Assembly (NCBI GenBank): GCA_900556485.1
Contig: USOX01000013.1
Coordinates: 1-64,000, forward strand
DNA: 64,000 bases
Direction of reading: 5' to 3'
Source of the DNA: an uncultured Dysgonomonas sp.
GTDB lineage: Bacteria; Bacteroidota; Bacteroidia; Bacteroidales; Dysgonomonadaceae
The position numbers and the translations under genes were made by a program. The notes beneath the pieces were generated by a model. That model did no database searches, had not been told where the DNA came from, and saw only the letters and a program-made list of their open reading frames with translations. Positions 28,137 through 37,049 of this stretch are shown one piece after another (position 1 is the stretch's first letter; each line of letters begins with the position of its first letter).

Positions 28137-29144
28137 ATGGACTATTATAGGCAAACCCAATTAAAAGATTACAATTCATTTAGAACAGAAGCTTTGGCTA
28201 AAATATTTTGCCAGCCTAAAAACGTACAAGAGCTTCGCAAGTGTTTATCAGATTACCCTAACGAGAAGAAACTAGTGATAGGAGGAGGTTGCAACCTTTT
28301 CTTTACAAAAGACTTTGACGGACTTGTTATTCATCCCGAGATAAAAGGTCTTCGTGAGATATCAGATGAGGAAGAGGAAGACGAGGATATATTTATCGAG
28401 GTCAATGCTTCTGAAGATTGGGACGAGTTTGTATCTTATTGTGTAGAACGTGGATTTGCCGGAATAGAGAATCTATCTCTTATCCCCGGAACAGTAGGAG
28501 CAGCGCCTATTCAGAATATAGGAGCTTATGGAGCAGAGGTTAAAGATGTAATTCGCGAGGTTGTTGCCTTGGATATAGAAACCGGAGAGGTTGTATCTTT
28601 TTCAAATACAGAATGTGAGTTTGCATATAGAGATAGTATTTTTAAGCAGACGAATAAATATATTATAATATCTGTTGTTTTCCATTTGCGCAGGACTTTT
28701 GAATACATACCTAAGTATTTTGACTTGAACAAAGAGCTTGAAGATATATCAGAGCCTACAATTCAGGATGTACGCGATGCCGTAATTCGTGTGCGACAAA
28801 GAAAACTGCCGGACGAAAAGGTATTACCTAATGCAGGAAGCTTCTTTAAGAATCCATATATAACGCAGACTCATGCAGACAAGTTACTAATAGAATATCC
28901 CGACCTACCGGCTTACTTACAAAAAGATGGCCAGATAAAAACATCAGCTGCTTTTCTTATTGATAAAGCAGGATATAAGGGTGTAAAGGTGGGCGAAATA
29001 GGTACTTATCCTAAACAGCCCTTAATAGTCGTAAACTATGGCTCTCCGAAAGGAGTAGATGTTGTAAATTTCATGCATGAGATACAACATGCCGTGAAGG
29101 AGAAATTTAATATAGAATTAGAACCAGAAGTAAGAATATTCTGA
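28137..29144 (+). CDS. murB: UDP-N-acetylmuramate dehydrogenase
   Basis: The 335 aa flavoenzyme reduces UDP-GlcNAc-enolpyruvate to UDP-MurNAc. Motifs include FRTEALAKIFCQPKN, the FAD-binding GGGCNLFFTKDFDG, ENLSLIPGTVGAAPIQNIGAYGAEV, AYRDSIFK and the C-terminal PNAGSFFKNPYI with the catalytic serine region and FNIELEPEVRIF. The extra C-terminal loop and tyrosine loop identify the type I enzyme. It is followed by murA at 62 bp, so two successive cytoplasmic steps of peptidoglycan synthesis are encoded together. Confidence 0.95.
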   Translation: MDYYRQTQLKDYNSFRTEALAKIFCQPKNVQELRKCLSDYPNEKKLVIGGGCNLFFTKDFDGLVIHPEIKGLREISDEEEEDEDIFIEVNASEDWDEFVSYCVERGFAGIENLSLIPGTVGAAPIQNIGAYGAEVKDVIREVVALDIETGEVVSFSNTECEFAYRDSIFKQTNKYIIISVVFHLRRTFEYIPKYFDLNKELEDISEPTIQDVRDAVIRVRQRKLPDEKVLPNAGSFFKNPYITQTHADKLLIEYPDLPAYLQKDGQIKTSAAFLIDKAGYKGVKVGEIGTYPKQPLIVVNYGSPKGVDVVNFMHEIQHAVKEKFNIELEPEVRIF

Positions 29145-29150
29145 TAGCCA

Positions 29151-29180
29151 TTAGCTTATATCCATTTTGGGATAAGCTAA
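29151..29180. repeat. Inverted repeat between murB and murA
   Basis: TTAGCTTAT (29151-29159) pairs with ATAAGCTAA (29172-29180). TAACAGC units follow. It resembles the TTAGCC-rich stretch at 18697-18731. Confidence 0.5.
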
Positions 29181-29205
29181 CAGCTAACAGTTAACAAAAT
29201 TAAGA

Positions 29206-30510
29206 ATGGCATCATTTATCATAGAAGGAGGTTGTCGCCTCAGTGGAGAAATTACACCACAAGGAGCAAAAAATGAAGCTTTGCAGGTAATCTGTGCAGT
29301 TTTACTCACGCCCGAAGAAGTAATAATAGAGAATATCCCGGATATTTTAGACGTGAACAACCTCATTGCTCTTTTAGGTGAAATGGGTGTTGAAACTCGT
29401 CGTATAAATGAAGATACTTGGTCTTTCAAAGCAGAGAATGTAAATATAGACTATCTTCAAACCCCGGAATTTCTAAAAAAGAGTGCTTCTCTTCGTGGAT
29501 CAGTAATGATTATCGGTCCATTAGTAGCACGTTTCGGAAAAGCGATGTTGCCTAAACCAGGTGGAGATAAAATCGGTCGCCGCCGTTTAGATACACACTT
29601 TATTGGTATCCAAAATTTAGGTGCTAATTTTGTTTATGACGATGCTCGCCAGATATATAATATTTCGGCAGAGAAGCTAAAAGGTACATATATGCTTCTT
29701 GATGAAGCTTCGGTAACAGGTACAGCTAATATCCTTATGGCTGCTGTGTTGGCAGAAGGAGAAACAACAATATATAATGCAGCTTGTGAACCATATATTC
29801 AACAACTGAGTAAAATGCTGAATAGGATGGGTGCAAAGATATCAGGCGTAGGGTCTAACCTTCTTCGCATAGAAGGTGTAGGATCGTTAGGTGGAACAAC
29901 TCACCGCATTTTGCCCGATATGATCGAAATTGGTAGTTTTATCGGGATGGCAGCAATGACTGCATCAGAACTGACTATAAAAGATGTAGCCTACGACGAT
30001 CTTGGTATAATTCCGGATACATTTCGCCGCTTAGGTATTCAGTTAGAGAGGAGAGGAGATGATATTTATATTCCGGCACAGAAAGAATATACAATAGATA
30101 CTTTTATAGATGGCTCTATTCTTACTATAGCTGATGCTCCGTGGCCGGGTTTAACCCCCGACTTAATAAGTGTGTTACTTGTTGTAGCAACTCAGGCTAA
30201 AGGGAGTGTGCTGATCCACCAGAAAATGTTCGAAAGCCGCTTGTTTTTTGTCGATAAGCTAATAGATATGGGAGCGCAGATTATCCTTTGCGATCCCCAC
30301 CGTGCAACAGTTATCGGAACAGGAAAACGTCCGATGCGTTCTACTACGATGACATCTCCGGATATTCGTGCAGGTATAGCATTGCTTATAGCTGCTATGT
30401 GTGCCGATGGAAAGAGTACTATACATAATATAGAGCAGATAGACCGGGGATATCAGAATATTGATATTCGTCTTAGTCAATTAGGAGCTAATATTATGAG
30501 ATTAGATTAA
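29206..30510 (+). CDS. murA: UDP-N-acetylglucosamine 1-carboxyvinyltransferase
   Basis: The 434 aa enzyme transfers enolpyruvate to UDP-GlcNAc, the first committed step of peptidoglycan synthesis. Motifs are GEITPQGAKNEALQ, SLRGSVMIIGPLVARFG, ASVTGTANILMAA and the C-terminal RAGIALLIAAMCADGKSTIHNIEQIDRGY. In the active-site loop KPGGDKIGRRRLDTH, the usual cysteine of fosfomycin-sensitive MurA (GGC) is Asp121. In other bacteria, Asp at this place gives natural fosfomycin resistance. It lies 62 bp after murB. Confidence 0.95.
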   Translation: MASFIIEGGCRLSGEITPQGAKNEALQVICAVLLTPEEVIIENIPDILDVNNLIALLGEMGVETRRINEDTWSFKAENVNIDYLQTPEFLKKSASLRGSVMIIGPLVARFGKAMLPKPGGDKIGRRRLDTHFIGIQNLGANFVYDDARQIYNISAEKLKGTYMLLDEASVTGTANILMAAVLAEGETTIYNAACEPYIQQLSKMLNRMGAKISGVGSNLLRIEGVGSLGGTTHRILPDMIEIGSFIGMAAMTASELTIKDVAYDDLGIIPDTFRRLGIQLERRGDDIYIPAQKEYTIDTFIDGSILTIADAPWPGLTPDLISVLLVVATQAKGSVLIHQKMFESRLFFVDKLIDMGAQIILCDPHRATVIGTGKRPMRSTTMTSPDIRAGIALLIAAMCADGKSTIHNIEQIDRGYQNIDIRLSQLGANIMRLD

Positions 30511-30577
30511 TTTAATAACTTTATAATAACCTTATTATTAATGCAAATTCCTCATTGAGGATTTCAATTTTTACACT

Positions 30578-31219
30578 ATGACAGAAAATGAAAAGTATCT
30601 CTACGATCGTTTCCTAATTAGTATAAAATCAGGATTTCAATCTGTAGAAGATATTGTAGATGACACCTTGGAAGCAGTAGAAGACGAAGGATGGGAAGAT
30701 GAAATTTCCGAAGAATGGATACAGGAAAACATTCAGAAGGAATATGCCAAGAATGAAGCAGCTAGCAAAACATGGCAGCATCCTACCGATACCGAGAAGC
30801 TACATACGGCTTTTGATAACTTAGGAAGACAAAAGATTGTAGCATTGCACAATGCAGGCTATACTCTATCCGAAGCTGTATACGATTGTCAGGAAATGTG
30901 GCAAGATTTAGCGGACAATGGTACAAAACCAATAGGCTACTGCTATTACCATGGACAAGACCTGGAACGGGTGATCGAAACAGGTTCCCTGAATATTGGT
31001 TTTGATGGTGAAAAACCCAAAAATGATAAAGAAGCCATTGCTATCGGAAACAAAGTTGCTACTGCCCTTAAAGAAGCCGGACTTAACGTTAAATGGGATG
31101 GAACTGCTTCTAAAAGAATAGAATTGATCGATTTCAATTGGCAGAATACTTATACTTCAGACGATGAGGTCGAAGAAAAATGGGGCTATGATCGCATGTT
31201 CCAATTGATGGAAGAGTAA
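30578..31219 (+). CDS. Hypothetical acidic protein, DUF6891-like
   Basis: The 213 aa protein is acidic and has no signal or membrane segment. The sequence GYTLSEAVYDCQEMW, then GYCYYHGQDLERVIETGSLNIGFDG and a C-terminal LKEAGLNVKWDGTASKRIELIDFNWQ recalls the DUF6891 family, a call I make with limited certainty. Such proteins are found with immunity and stress proteins, but the function is unknown. It follows murA after 67 bp and ends at its own terminator. Confidence 0.6.
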   Translation: MTENEKYLYDRFLISIKSGFQSVEDIVDDTLEAVEDEGWEDEISEEWIQENIQKEYAKNEAASKTWQHPTDTEKLHTAFDNLGRQKIVALHNAGYTLSEAVYDCQEMWQDLADNGTKPIGYCYYHGQDLERVIETGSLNIGFDGEKPKNDKEAIAIGNKVATALKEAGLNVKWDGTASKRIELIDFNWQNTYTSDDEVEEKWGYDRMFQLMEE

Positions 31220-31244
31220 TAACTGATAAATATATAATGATGTA

Positions 31245-31280
31245 AATGAGGCTGTTCTTAAGGATAGCCTCATTTTTGTT
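31245..31280 (+). terminator. Terminator of the DUF6891-like gene
   Basis: AATGAGGCT (31245-31253) pairs with AGCCTCATT (31266-31274) and is followed by TTTGTTTTT. Confidence 0.75.
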
Positions 31281-31285
31281 TTTAG

Positions 31286-31370
31286 AAAAAGTGACAACCA
31301 ACGGTCGACGGAACGAAGTATAGCCAATAGTGACACTTTTTTACTACTTTTTATTGTTACTTTTCCAGCT
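31286..31370. repeat. Degenerate GTGACA-type intergenic repeat
   Basis: AAAAAGTGACAAC, then AGTGACACTTTTTTACTACT and TTATTGTTACTTTT resemble the dispersed repeat family in an interrupted form. Confidence 0.45.
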
Positions 31371-31448
31371 AATCTTATTATGTGGATACTCCTCTCTATC
31401 ATGTTTTTAGTGCATAGATAAAGATTATTTAATAAGTTCTATAAAAAC

Positions 31449-31490
31449 AAAATGGCAGGATATACTTTGATATTCTGCCATTTCTATTAT
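31449..31490 (-). terminator. Terminator of the TlpA-like gene
   Basis: The stem AAATGGCAGGATA with TATTCTGCCATTT (31450-31462 with 31471-31483) is followed on the complement by TTGTTTTTAT. Confidence 0.65.
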
Positions 31491-31498
31491 GATATTTT

Positions 31499-33700
31499 TT
31501 ACTTACTATTTTTTTCCTTTTCCAAAAACATCTCAAATGTGGATTCAATTGAGTATGGAGAAAGCCCTCTATACATAATGCGTCCTTCACGATCCACAGT
31601 TTCATAGTGTGGTATACCATTAAACTTGAATAATTCGCGCATATATTCATATTCGCTCGATGATAGGCGATAAGTATGCTTCAACCCCTGTTCTTCAATA
31701 AAACTATTGTATTTGTCAAGAGGCGTGTCTGTACTGCAAATATATACAAAAGCAATATCCTGACTATCCTTTAACTTCTCTCTTACAGCTTGGGTTCCTT
31801 TTATTCCGCCTACACAAGGACCACACCACGACTCCCAGAAATCGACTAATATATATTTCCCTTTAAACGGCTCAATCATTTTTTTGAATAATGATGCTGT
31901 ATGTGTTTCAGGTAAATCGTATGATCTTGAACCACTCTCGGGATACATATTGTTGAAGAACCGGAAAGTTTGCTTTTTCAAATATGGATTAGCATTACTT
32001 TTACTAAAGGCGGTAACAATCTTTTCAGATTTCTCACGTTCTTCGATACTCGCAATATTTGAACATATTTCTCTCATTTTCACTATATCGTATACAAGAG
32101 ATGGTTGTAAACCTAAAACATTGGTGTAGATGGAGTCTCTAAGTTCGCTTAATCTTTTTTCAGATTGATCTTGAGTCTTAGCATTACCATATTTATCCTG
32201 ATATGCAGGAATCAGATCTTTATATTTTTCATTAAACGCTTCTATAACTTCCTTATTATCATTATAAAATTTTTCACTTTCTTCATTTGGTTTCCTTAGA
32301 TTCTCTATAATACTCAATTCTTCTGCAGTTAGTTCTGCCTCCTCTTCCAGATAGCCATAAAACGTTTTTATCGGTTTCTTTGATTCATAAAATATTCTAT
32401 GAGCTTCTCTGAACGGATCGCAATATTCGAAACGATTGACAAATGAACTAAAGTAATTTGAAATTAGTAATCCCGGATCATTTAATGGAATTTGTTGAAG
32501 AAAATCATAATAATTATCATCCAGAGGTATTTTAAGTGTCATATTTGTAGAATCCTGCGAAGCAAAATAACCACGCATCGAATTATAATCAAGGAGACGC
32601 TCTCCTACTAATGTTGTGTTCGCATTGTTTAATAAAATTTTGCTTTTTGTAGAGAGTTTACCTTCTTCCTCAGCTTTGTTTATCAAAGCCTTATTATCAG
32701 CTAAAAATTGCGTGATTTTCTGCTTAAAATCGTTTGGAGACAGGCTTTTAATATCATTTTCAAATGTCCTCCAATCATATTCTTTCAGTTGTATACCATT
32801 TATTTCCTTATTTATGTCAGCCAGAGGCCCCTTGTATTCTACTTTCTGTTTATAACTTATGTTTCGCAAGCGGTCTGCTATTAGGAACTCCTGCCAGTCA
32901 AGCACTAATCCTAACGTTTGGCCCGGTTCAATATAAATATCAGTAACAGATTTGTTATTTATATTGAGGTATTGTGTAATGGGATATTGTATCCAAAGTT
33001 TTACATCAAAACGACCGCAACTATCTATCTTCATCACAGTAGGGTAGTCCTCTCTGGTTAGTTCATTACCCATATATATAACACTGGTCGAAAAACCTAA
33101 TTGAGGATCATAGCCTTTGATATAACCTATTAGCCGTGCTGTATCAGGATTAAAGAAATTAGCGATTGAAAAGTCTTTCATTGGTTCTTTCTTCGAAGCT
33201 TTAGCTAACTGGTTTGTTAACCAGGATTCATGCGCAGCATATTTTTCTTGTTCACTTTTTTCTTTTTCGACTTTTAATTGGGCTAGTTTCTTTTTATTTG
33301 TTTCGAGCGATATACCGAAAATTATTGTTTTATCTTCCTCGCCATAATTTATTCTTTTTACCGATTTATCAAGAGGTGGAAAAATAAGGACAAAAGTCGA
33401 ATCTGCTGATTCGGGCATAAATATTTCTTTATCAAATTCTCCTTTTTCTATACCTGTAGCCAGTATTTTAGTGTCACTACCTTCAGGCTGGATAAAAGTG
33501 GTACGCGGGAATTTGACCCACCAGTTATGCAGAAACGTTGTATGCACATGCACTCGTGTATCTTTATCAGACAGTTCTATACGGGTGATATTATCTATGC
33601 CCGAATTTTTTACTTCGAAATATGGATTTTCGATGACTTTTTGCGAAAAGATATTGGTTGCTATCGCTAAAATTAATGTTAAAACTAGTGCTTTCCTCAT
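31499..33700 (-). CDS. TlpA-like thioredoxin domain lipoprotein or secreted protein
   Basis: The product of about 733 aa starts best at ATG 33700 (MRKALVLTLILAIATNIFSQ, a signal peptide); the frame is open to 33745. The long middle is a coiled, charged region typical of Bacteroidetes SusC-independent thiol proteins. The last 160 residues are a thioredoxin/AhpC-TSA domain with WESWCGPCVGG and FKFNGIPHYETVDREGRIMYRG. It probably works as a periplasmic disulfide reductant. The long N-terminal part is usual for this group in Bacteroidetes and its role is unknown. Confidence 0.85.
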   Translation of the reverse strand: MRKALVLTLILAIATNIFSQKVIENPYFEVKNSGIDNITRIELSDKDTRVHVHTTFLHNWWVKFPRTTFIQPEGSDTKILATGIEKGEFDKEIFMPESADSTFVLIFPPLDKSVKRINYGEEDKTIIFGISLETNKKKLAQLKVEKEKSEQEKYAAHESWLTNQLAKASKKEPMKDFSIANFFNPDTARLIGYIKGYDPQLGFSTSVIYMGNELTREDYPTVMKIDSCGRFDVKLWIQYPITQYLNINNKSVTDIYIEPGQTLGLVLDWQEFLIADRLRNISYKQKVEYKGPLADINKEINGIQLKEYDWRTFENDIKSLSPNDFKQKITQFLADNKALINKAEEEGKLSTKSKILLNNANTTLVGERLLDYNSMRGYFASQDSTNMTLKIPLDDNYYDFLQQIPLNDPGLLISNYFSSFVNRFEYCDPFREAHRIFYESKKPIKTFYGYLEEEAELTAEELSIIENLRKPNEESEKFYNDNKEVIEAFNEKYKDLIPAYQDKYGNAKTQDQSEKRLSELRDSIYTNVLGLQPSLVYDIVKMREICSNIASIEEREKSEKIVTAFSKSNANPYLKKQTFRFFNNMYPESGSRSYDLPETHTASLFKKMIEPFKGKYILVDFWESWCGPCVGGIKGTQAVREKLKDSQDIAFVYICSTDTPLDKYNSFIEEQGLKHTYRLSSSEYEYMRELFKFNGIPHYETVDREGRIMYRGLSPYSIESTFEMFLEKEKNSK

Positions 33701-33797
33701 AATATGGCATTTTTTTGTTTTCCTAAAGATAAATATATTGCTCATATAATCAATATACTTATTTTAAGAAAATAGATTTTATTGCCATAAAAAACAA

Positions 33798-33824
33798 AAG
33801 GATTGTCTCAATGACAATCCTTCT
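33798..33824 (-). terminator. Terminator of the Hsp20 gene
   Basis: AAGGATTGTC pairs with GACAATCCTT (33798-33807 with 33813-33822); on the complement it is followed by TTGTTTTTTAT. Confidence 0.75.
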
Positions 33825-33871
33825 TAGTTCACCTAAACCTAAATATACTAACCAAACAATCTATTAAAACA

Positions 33872-34309
33872 TTATTTTATCTCAATTTTCTTTATCTTAT
33901 CTTCAAGTGTTTTATCTTGTTTCGGTAAAGTGATGCTAAGCACACCATCCTGTTGAGATGCAACTATACTTTCAGTATCAATGTTTTCCGGAATAGTAAA
34001 GCGGCGCGAGAATGAAGATTTTCTAAATTCCTGACGCAATACTTTTTCATTTACATCTTTCTCTTCTTTCTTTTCCTCTGTTTGAGCAGATATTGTAAGT
34101 ATATTCTTTTCTATTTCTACTTTTATATCTTCTTTGTTAAATCCCGGAACGGATAATTCGATATTGAAAGCTTTTTCTGTTTCAGATACATTTGTAGCAG
34201 GAAGATCTCCTTCAACGAAATTATTAAATAGATTATCATTGAAATAACTATTAAAGATTGAAGGGAAGAAACTTCCATTTCTGTCGAATTTTCTAATTTG
34301 ATTTCTCAT
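33872..34309 (-). CDS. Small heat-shock protein, Hsp20/alpha-crystallin family
   Basis: The 145 aa protein has the alpha-crystallin domain: AFNIELSVPGFNKEDIKVEIEKNILTISAQ, FSRRFTIPENIDTESI and the GVLSITLPK motif near the C terminus, with a final IKKIEIK (the I-x-I-like tail). It holds unfolding proteins during stress in the cytoplasm without using ATP. It is monocistronic, and no CIRCE or other heat-shock element is apparent upstream. Confidence 0.94.
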   Translation of the reverse strand: MRNQIRKFDRNGSFFPSIFNSYFNDNLFNNFVEGDLPATNVSETEKAFNIELSVPGFNKEDIKVEIEKNILTISAQTEEKKEEKDVNEKVLRQEFRKSSFSRRFTIPENIDTESIVASQQDGVLSITLPKQDKTLEDKIKKIEIK

Positions 34310-34615
34310 AATCTTGTCCTCCTTATTTTTATTAAGTCTTTTATTGTCGGTGTTTTACCAATCTTTATTTGTATATCATAATGCAAGAAGTGTGCAAATC
34401 TGATATAGTGTCAGTTTAAAGTTTGTGAATGATTGTAAAAGTATATTATTGTCGAACTCTACTCTTTTTATATGTGATCTTAATACTCTGTATAACTTTG
34501 TAGTAGAATCAAAATGTACTCACCTCAATGATAAAGAAGCTATTCTCCCAAGTAATAAAAATCATTACCTTCGTATCTTATTAAAATTTAGGCGCAAATT
34601 AATCTTCAATAGTTG
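34310..34615. other. Intergenic region between hsp20 and nhaC, no gene seen
   Basis: About 305 bp without a convincing gene. The DNA is AT-rich and should hold the promoters of both divergent genes; no consensus pair stands out. Confidence 0.45.
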
Positions 34616-35920
34616 ATGGATTCCAACAAAAAATGGTATGATTCGAAAGGCTGGGCGTTAATGCCTTTACTGGTCTTTTTTATATTATATGTTCTTACAT
34701 TTATTTTTACAGGTGATCTGTATAAGATGCCTGTATCTGTTGCCTTCATGACAGCATCCTTAGTTGCTATTCTATATTCTAAAGGGGGCAAACTGACTAA
34801 TCGTATTGCTCAATTTTGTAGAGGAGCAGCCAACGAAACCATTATGTTGATGGTCGTCATATTTATTCTTGCCGGAGCATTTGCCGGAACGGCTAAAGCT
34901 ATGGGTGCTGTAGATGCCACAGTAAATATGATGCTGTATCTCTTGCCACAAAAGACAATAATGGCAAGTGTGTTTATAGCTGGTTGTTTTATTTCCATGT
35001 CCATGGGAACATCTACTGGCACTATTGCCGCTCTCGCTCCTATTGCTGTGGGTATTTCTGCTCAAACAGGAATCGATTTACCTTTGATGTTGGGTGTTGT
35101 AATCGGAGGGGCCATGTTTGGTGACAATTTGTCATTTATTTCTGACACTACAATTGTAGCTACACGTACCCAAGGGTGTAAAATGCAGGACAAATTTAAA
35201 GTCAATATCCGTATTGTTTTACCTATAGTTTTATTGGTCTTAGGTTTTTATATATATCAGGGAATGTCTTTAGATAGTACACATAAGATACCTGTCGAAA
35301 CAGTAGAGTGGATAAAAGTCCTTCCTTATCTTGCTGTTCTTATCGCAGCTTTAGCCGGAGTAAATGTAATGGCTGTATTGGCTCTAGGGATTATCCTTTC
35401 CGGAGGAATTGGCCTTGCAACAGGAAGTATTAGCGTTTGGGATTGGACGGCTTCTATGAGTAATGGTATTGTTAGTGACATGGGCGAACTTATCATAGTT
35501 TCGTTAATGGCTGGCGGTATGTTTGAACTGATCCGTTTCAATGGGGGAATTGATTGGCTGATAGGCAAGATGACCAAAAATATAAAATCGAAAAGATCTG
35601 CTGAATTTTCTATTGCGGGTCTTGTCTCTATAACAAACCTTTGTACGGCCAATAATACGATAGCTCTTATTATCAGTGGACCTATAGCAAAAAATATAAG
35701 TGATAAATTTGGACTCGATGGACGTAAAATAGCTAGTTTGCTTGATACATTCTCTTGTTTCGTACAAGGATTGATTCCTTATGGAGCTCAGTTATTAATT
35801 GCAGCAGGTTTAGCGAAGGTAAGTGCAATGGAAATAGTTCCTTATTTGTATTATCCGTTCTTGATTGGTTTAGCGGCTATTGCTTCTATTATCTTCCGTT
35901 ATCCCCGGAAGTATGCATAA
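34616..35920 (+). CDS. NhaC-type Na+/H+ antiporter family protein
   Basis: The 434 aa protein has about eleven membrane helices and the NhaC family features AGAFAGTAKAMGAVDA, ISMSMGTSTGTIAALAPIAVGI, GAMFGDNLSFISDTTI (a conserved acidic pair) and LCTANNTIALIISGPIA. It exchanges sodium or an organic ion against protons across the inner membrane; some family members carry malate or lactate, so the ion is not certain. The start is ATG 34616, preceded by an in-frame TTG. It ends 5 bp before the convergent sigma-factor gene. Confidence 0.88.
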   Translation: MDSNKKWYDSKGWALMPLLVFFILYVLTFIFTGDLYKMPVSVAFMTASLVAILYSKGGKLTNRIAQFCRGAANETIMLMVVIFILAGAFAGTAKAMGAVDATVNMMLYLLPQKTIMASVFIAGCFISMSMGTSTGTIAALAPIAVGISAQTGIDLPLMLGVVIGGAMFGDNLSFISDTTIVATRTQGCKMQDKFKVNIRIVLPIVLLVLGFYIYQGMSLDSTHKIPVETVEWIKVLPYLAVLIAALAGVNVMAVLALGIILSGGIGLATGSISVWDWTASMSNGIVSDMGELIIVSLMAGGMFELIRFNGGIDWLIGKMTKNIKSKRSAEFSIAGLVSITNLCTANNTIALIISGPIAKNISDKFGLDGRKIASLLDTFSCFVQGLIPYGAQLLIAAGLAKVSAMEIVPYLYYPFLIGLAAIASIIFRYPRKYA

Positions 35921-35925
35921 AGTGG

Positions 35926-36480
35926 TTATTTATCTAATAACTCATCATATAGGTTCTTCAATCGTTCACGCAGATGCAGAATAGCATATCTTTTTCTTGA
36001 TAATAACGTATTAACAGAAATGCCTGTAGCTTCTGATATATCTTTAAACGAAAACCCTTCCATTTCGGTCAGTTCAAATACTTCTTTTTGTTCGGGAGGT
36101 AATTCAGATAATGCTATATCCAGCTCTTCCCATATCAATGTATGAAGTAGTTCAGTTTCAGGAGATGTGCCATCGTCAGCCAGTAACCCTGTAATTTCAG
36201 CAAGGAATAGGTCTTCGTTATCTTCTGTTTTTACATAAGGCATTTCCTCCTCTCTGTGTTTTCTGCTACGGTCTATTATCTGATTATTCGCAACTTTATA
36301 CAACCATGCTGAAATCTGTTCGATAGGCCTTGCTATCATATCTATTTTCGAAAGCTGGTAGAAGACATTTTGTAAGATGTCTTCCCCATCTTCTTTCGAA
36401 TAGACACGTTTGTTTATATATCCTTTCAGCTGCGCCTGATATTTTTTGAAAATATCTGCTACATTCTGTTCTTTCGACAT
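35926..36480 (-). CDS. RNA polymerase sigma factor, ECF type
   Basis: The 184 aa protein has sigma region 2 (KKYQAQLKGYINKRVYSKEDGEDILQNVFYQL, AWLYKVANNQIIDRSRK) and region 4 (LSELPPEQKEVFELTEMEGFSFKDISEATGISVNTLLSRKRYAILHLRERL). The start is ATG 36480; the frame is open to 36576 inside the next gene. It is the last gene of a four-gene unit with a membrane protein, a 41 aa membrane peptide and a ferredoxin. The 133 aa membrane protein that precedes it by 7 bp takes the position an anti-sigma factor might hold, but it lacks a known anti-sigma domain. Confidence 0.9.
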   Translation of the reverse strand: MSKEQNVADIFKKYQAQLKGYINKRVYSKEDGEDILQNVFYQLSKIDMIARPIEQISAWLYKVANNQIIDRSRKHREEEMPYVKTEDNEDLFLAEITGLLADDGTSPETELLHTLIWEELDIALSELPPEQKEVFELTEMEGFSFKDISEATGISVNTLLSRKRYAILHLRERLKNLYDELLDK

Positions 36481-36487
36481 CTTTTGT

Positions 36488-36889
36488 TTATTCTTTTTCG
36501 TTTGGTGTTTCTTCGTCGAAAGAGGTGTTTTCCAGATCCTTTCTATCGCAACAGCCTCTACCAAATCTACGTGCATCTCTCATATGTTCGCGAATGTATT
36601 CCAAACGCTCTTCTTTTGACATTTCTTTCATCTTATCTCCCATTTTATGCCAATGAAGGTGATCTGCTTTGTCGAATGGACGATGTCCTTTTCCAAATCT
36701 GCCAAAACCACCCAGTAATAAACGGCATAATATCATTAAGCCTGCCGCTTGCCAGTAAGATATGGTCGTCCAGCCGATAATAGTTGGGATTAAAGCATTC
36801 CACAATAACATGACTATAGCTATTGCTGCTGCAAATACAGCGATAAAGATCAAAACGCCTAAAGCTCTTTTTCTTCTAAAATTTCTCAT
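36488..36889 (-). CDS. Two-helix membrane protein preceding the sigma factor
   Basis: The 133 aa protein has two hydrophobic helices (GVLIFIAVFAAAIAIVMLLWNALIPTIIGW and AAGLMILCRLLLGGFG) and then a His- and Cys-rich, charged tail: DKADHLHWHKMGDKMKEMSKEERLEYIREHMRDARRFGRGCCDRKD. The tail could bind a metal or act as a sensor. Only 7 bp separate it from the ECF sigma gene, so it may regulate that sigma factor; this is inference. No family name recognised. Confidence 0.72.
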   Translation of the reverse strand: MRNFRRKRALGVLIFIAVFAAAIAIVMLLWNALIPTIIGWTTISYWQAAGLMILCRLLLGGFGRFGKGHRPFDKADHLHWHKMGDKMKEMSKEERLEYIREHMRDARRFGRGCCDRKDLENTSFDEETPNEKE

Positions 36890-36919
36890 GTCTGATGTTT
36901 TTTATTTCTTATTCTTCAT

Positions 36920-37045
36920 TTATTTAATTATATCCCCTACCCAATATATCAGGTACAAAATGCTTGCCGCAGTTATCGATAATGTTCCTATCATTACTAT
37001 CACAGGTATAACTGCTATATCTTTCAGTCTTTTTTTATCTTTCAT
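36920..37045 (-). CDS. 41-residue single-helix membrane peptide
   Basis: A small reading frame with ATG at 37045-37043 and stop TAA at 36920 encodes 41 aa: a basic start (MKDKKRLKDIA) and one hydrophobic helix (VIPVIVMIGTLSITAASILYL). It lies 4 bp after the ferredoxin gene stop and 30 bp before the next gene, all on the minus strand, so it fills an otherwise empty operon gap. Codon and hydrophobicity patterns look real, but no homologue is known to me. Confidence 0.55.
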   Translation of the reverse strand: MKDKKRLKDIAVIPVIVMIGTLSITAASILYLIYWVGDIIK

Positions 37046-37049
37046 ATTT

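Noticed and set aside
35326..35652. A 108-codon minus-strand frame inside the NhaC gene
   Set aside because: Antisense shadow of a well-supported transporter.
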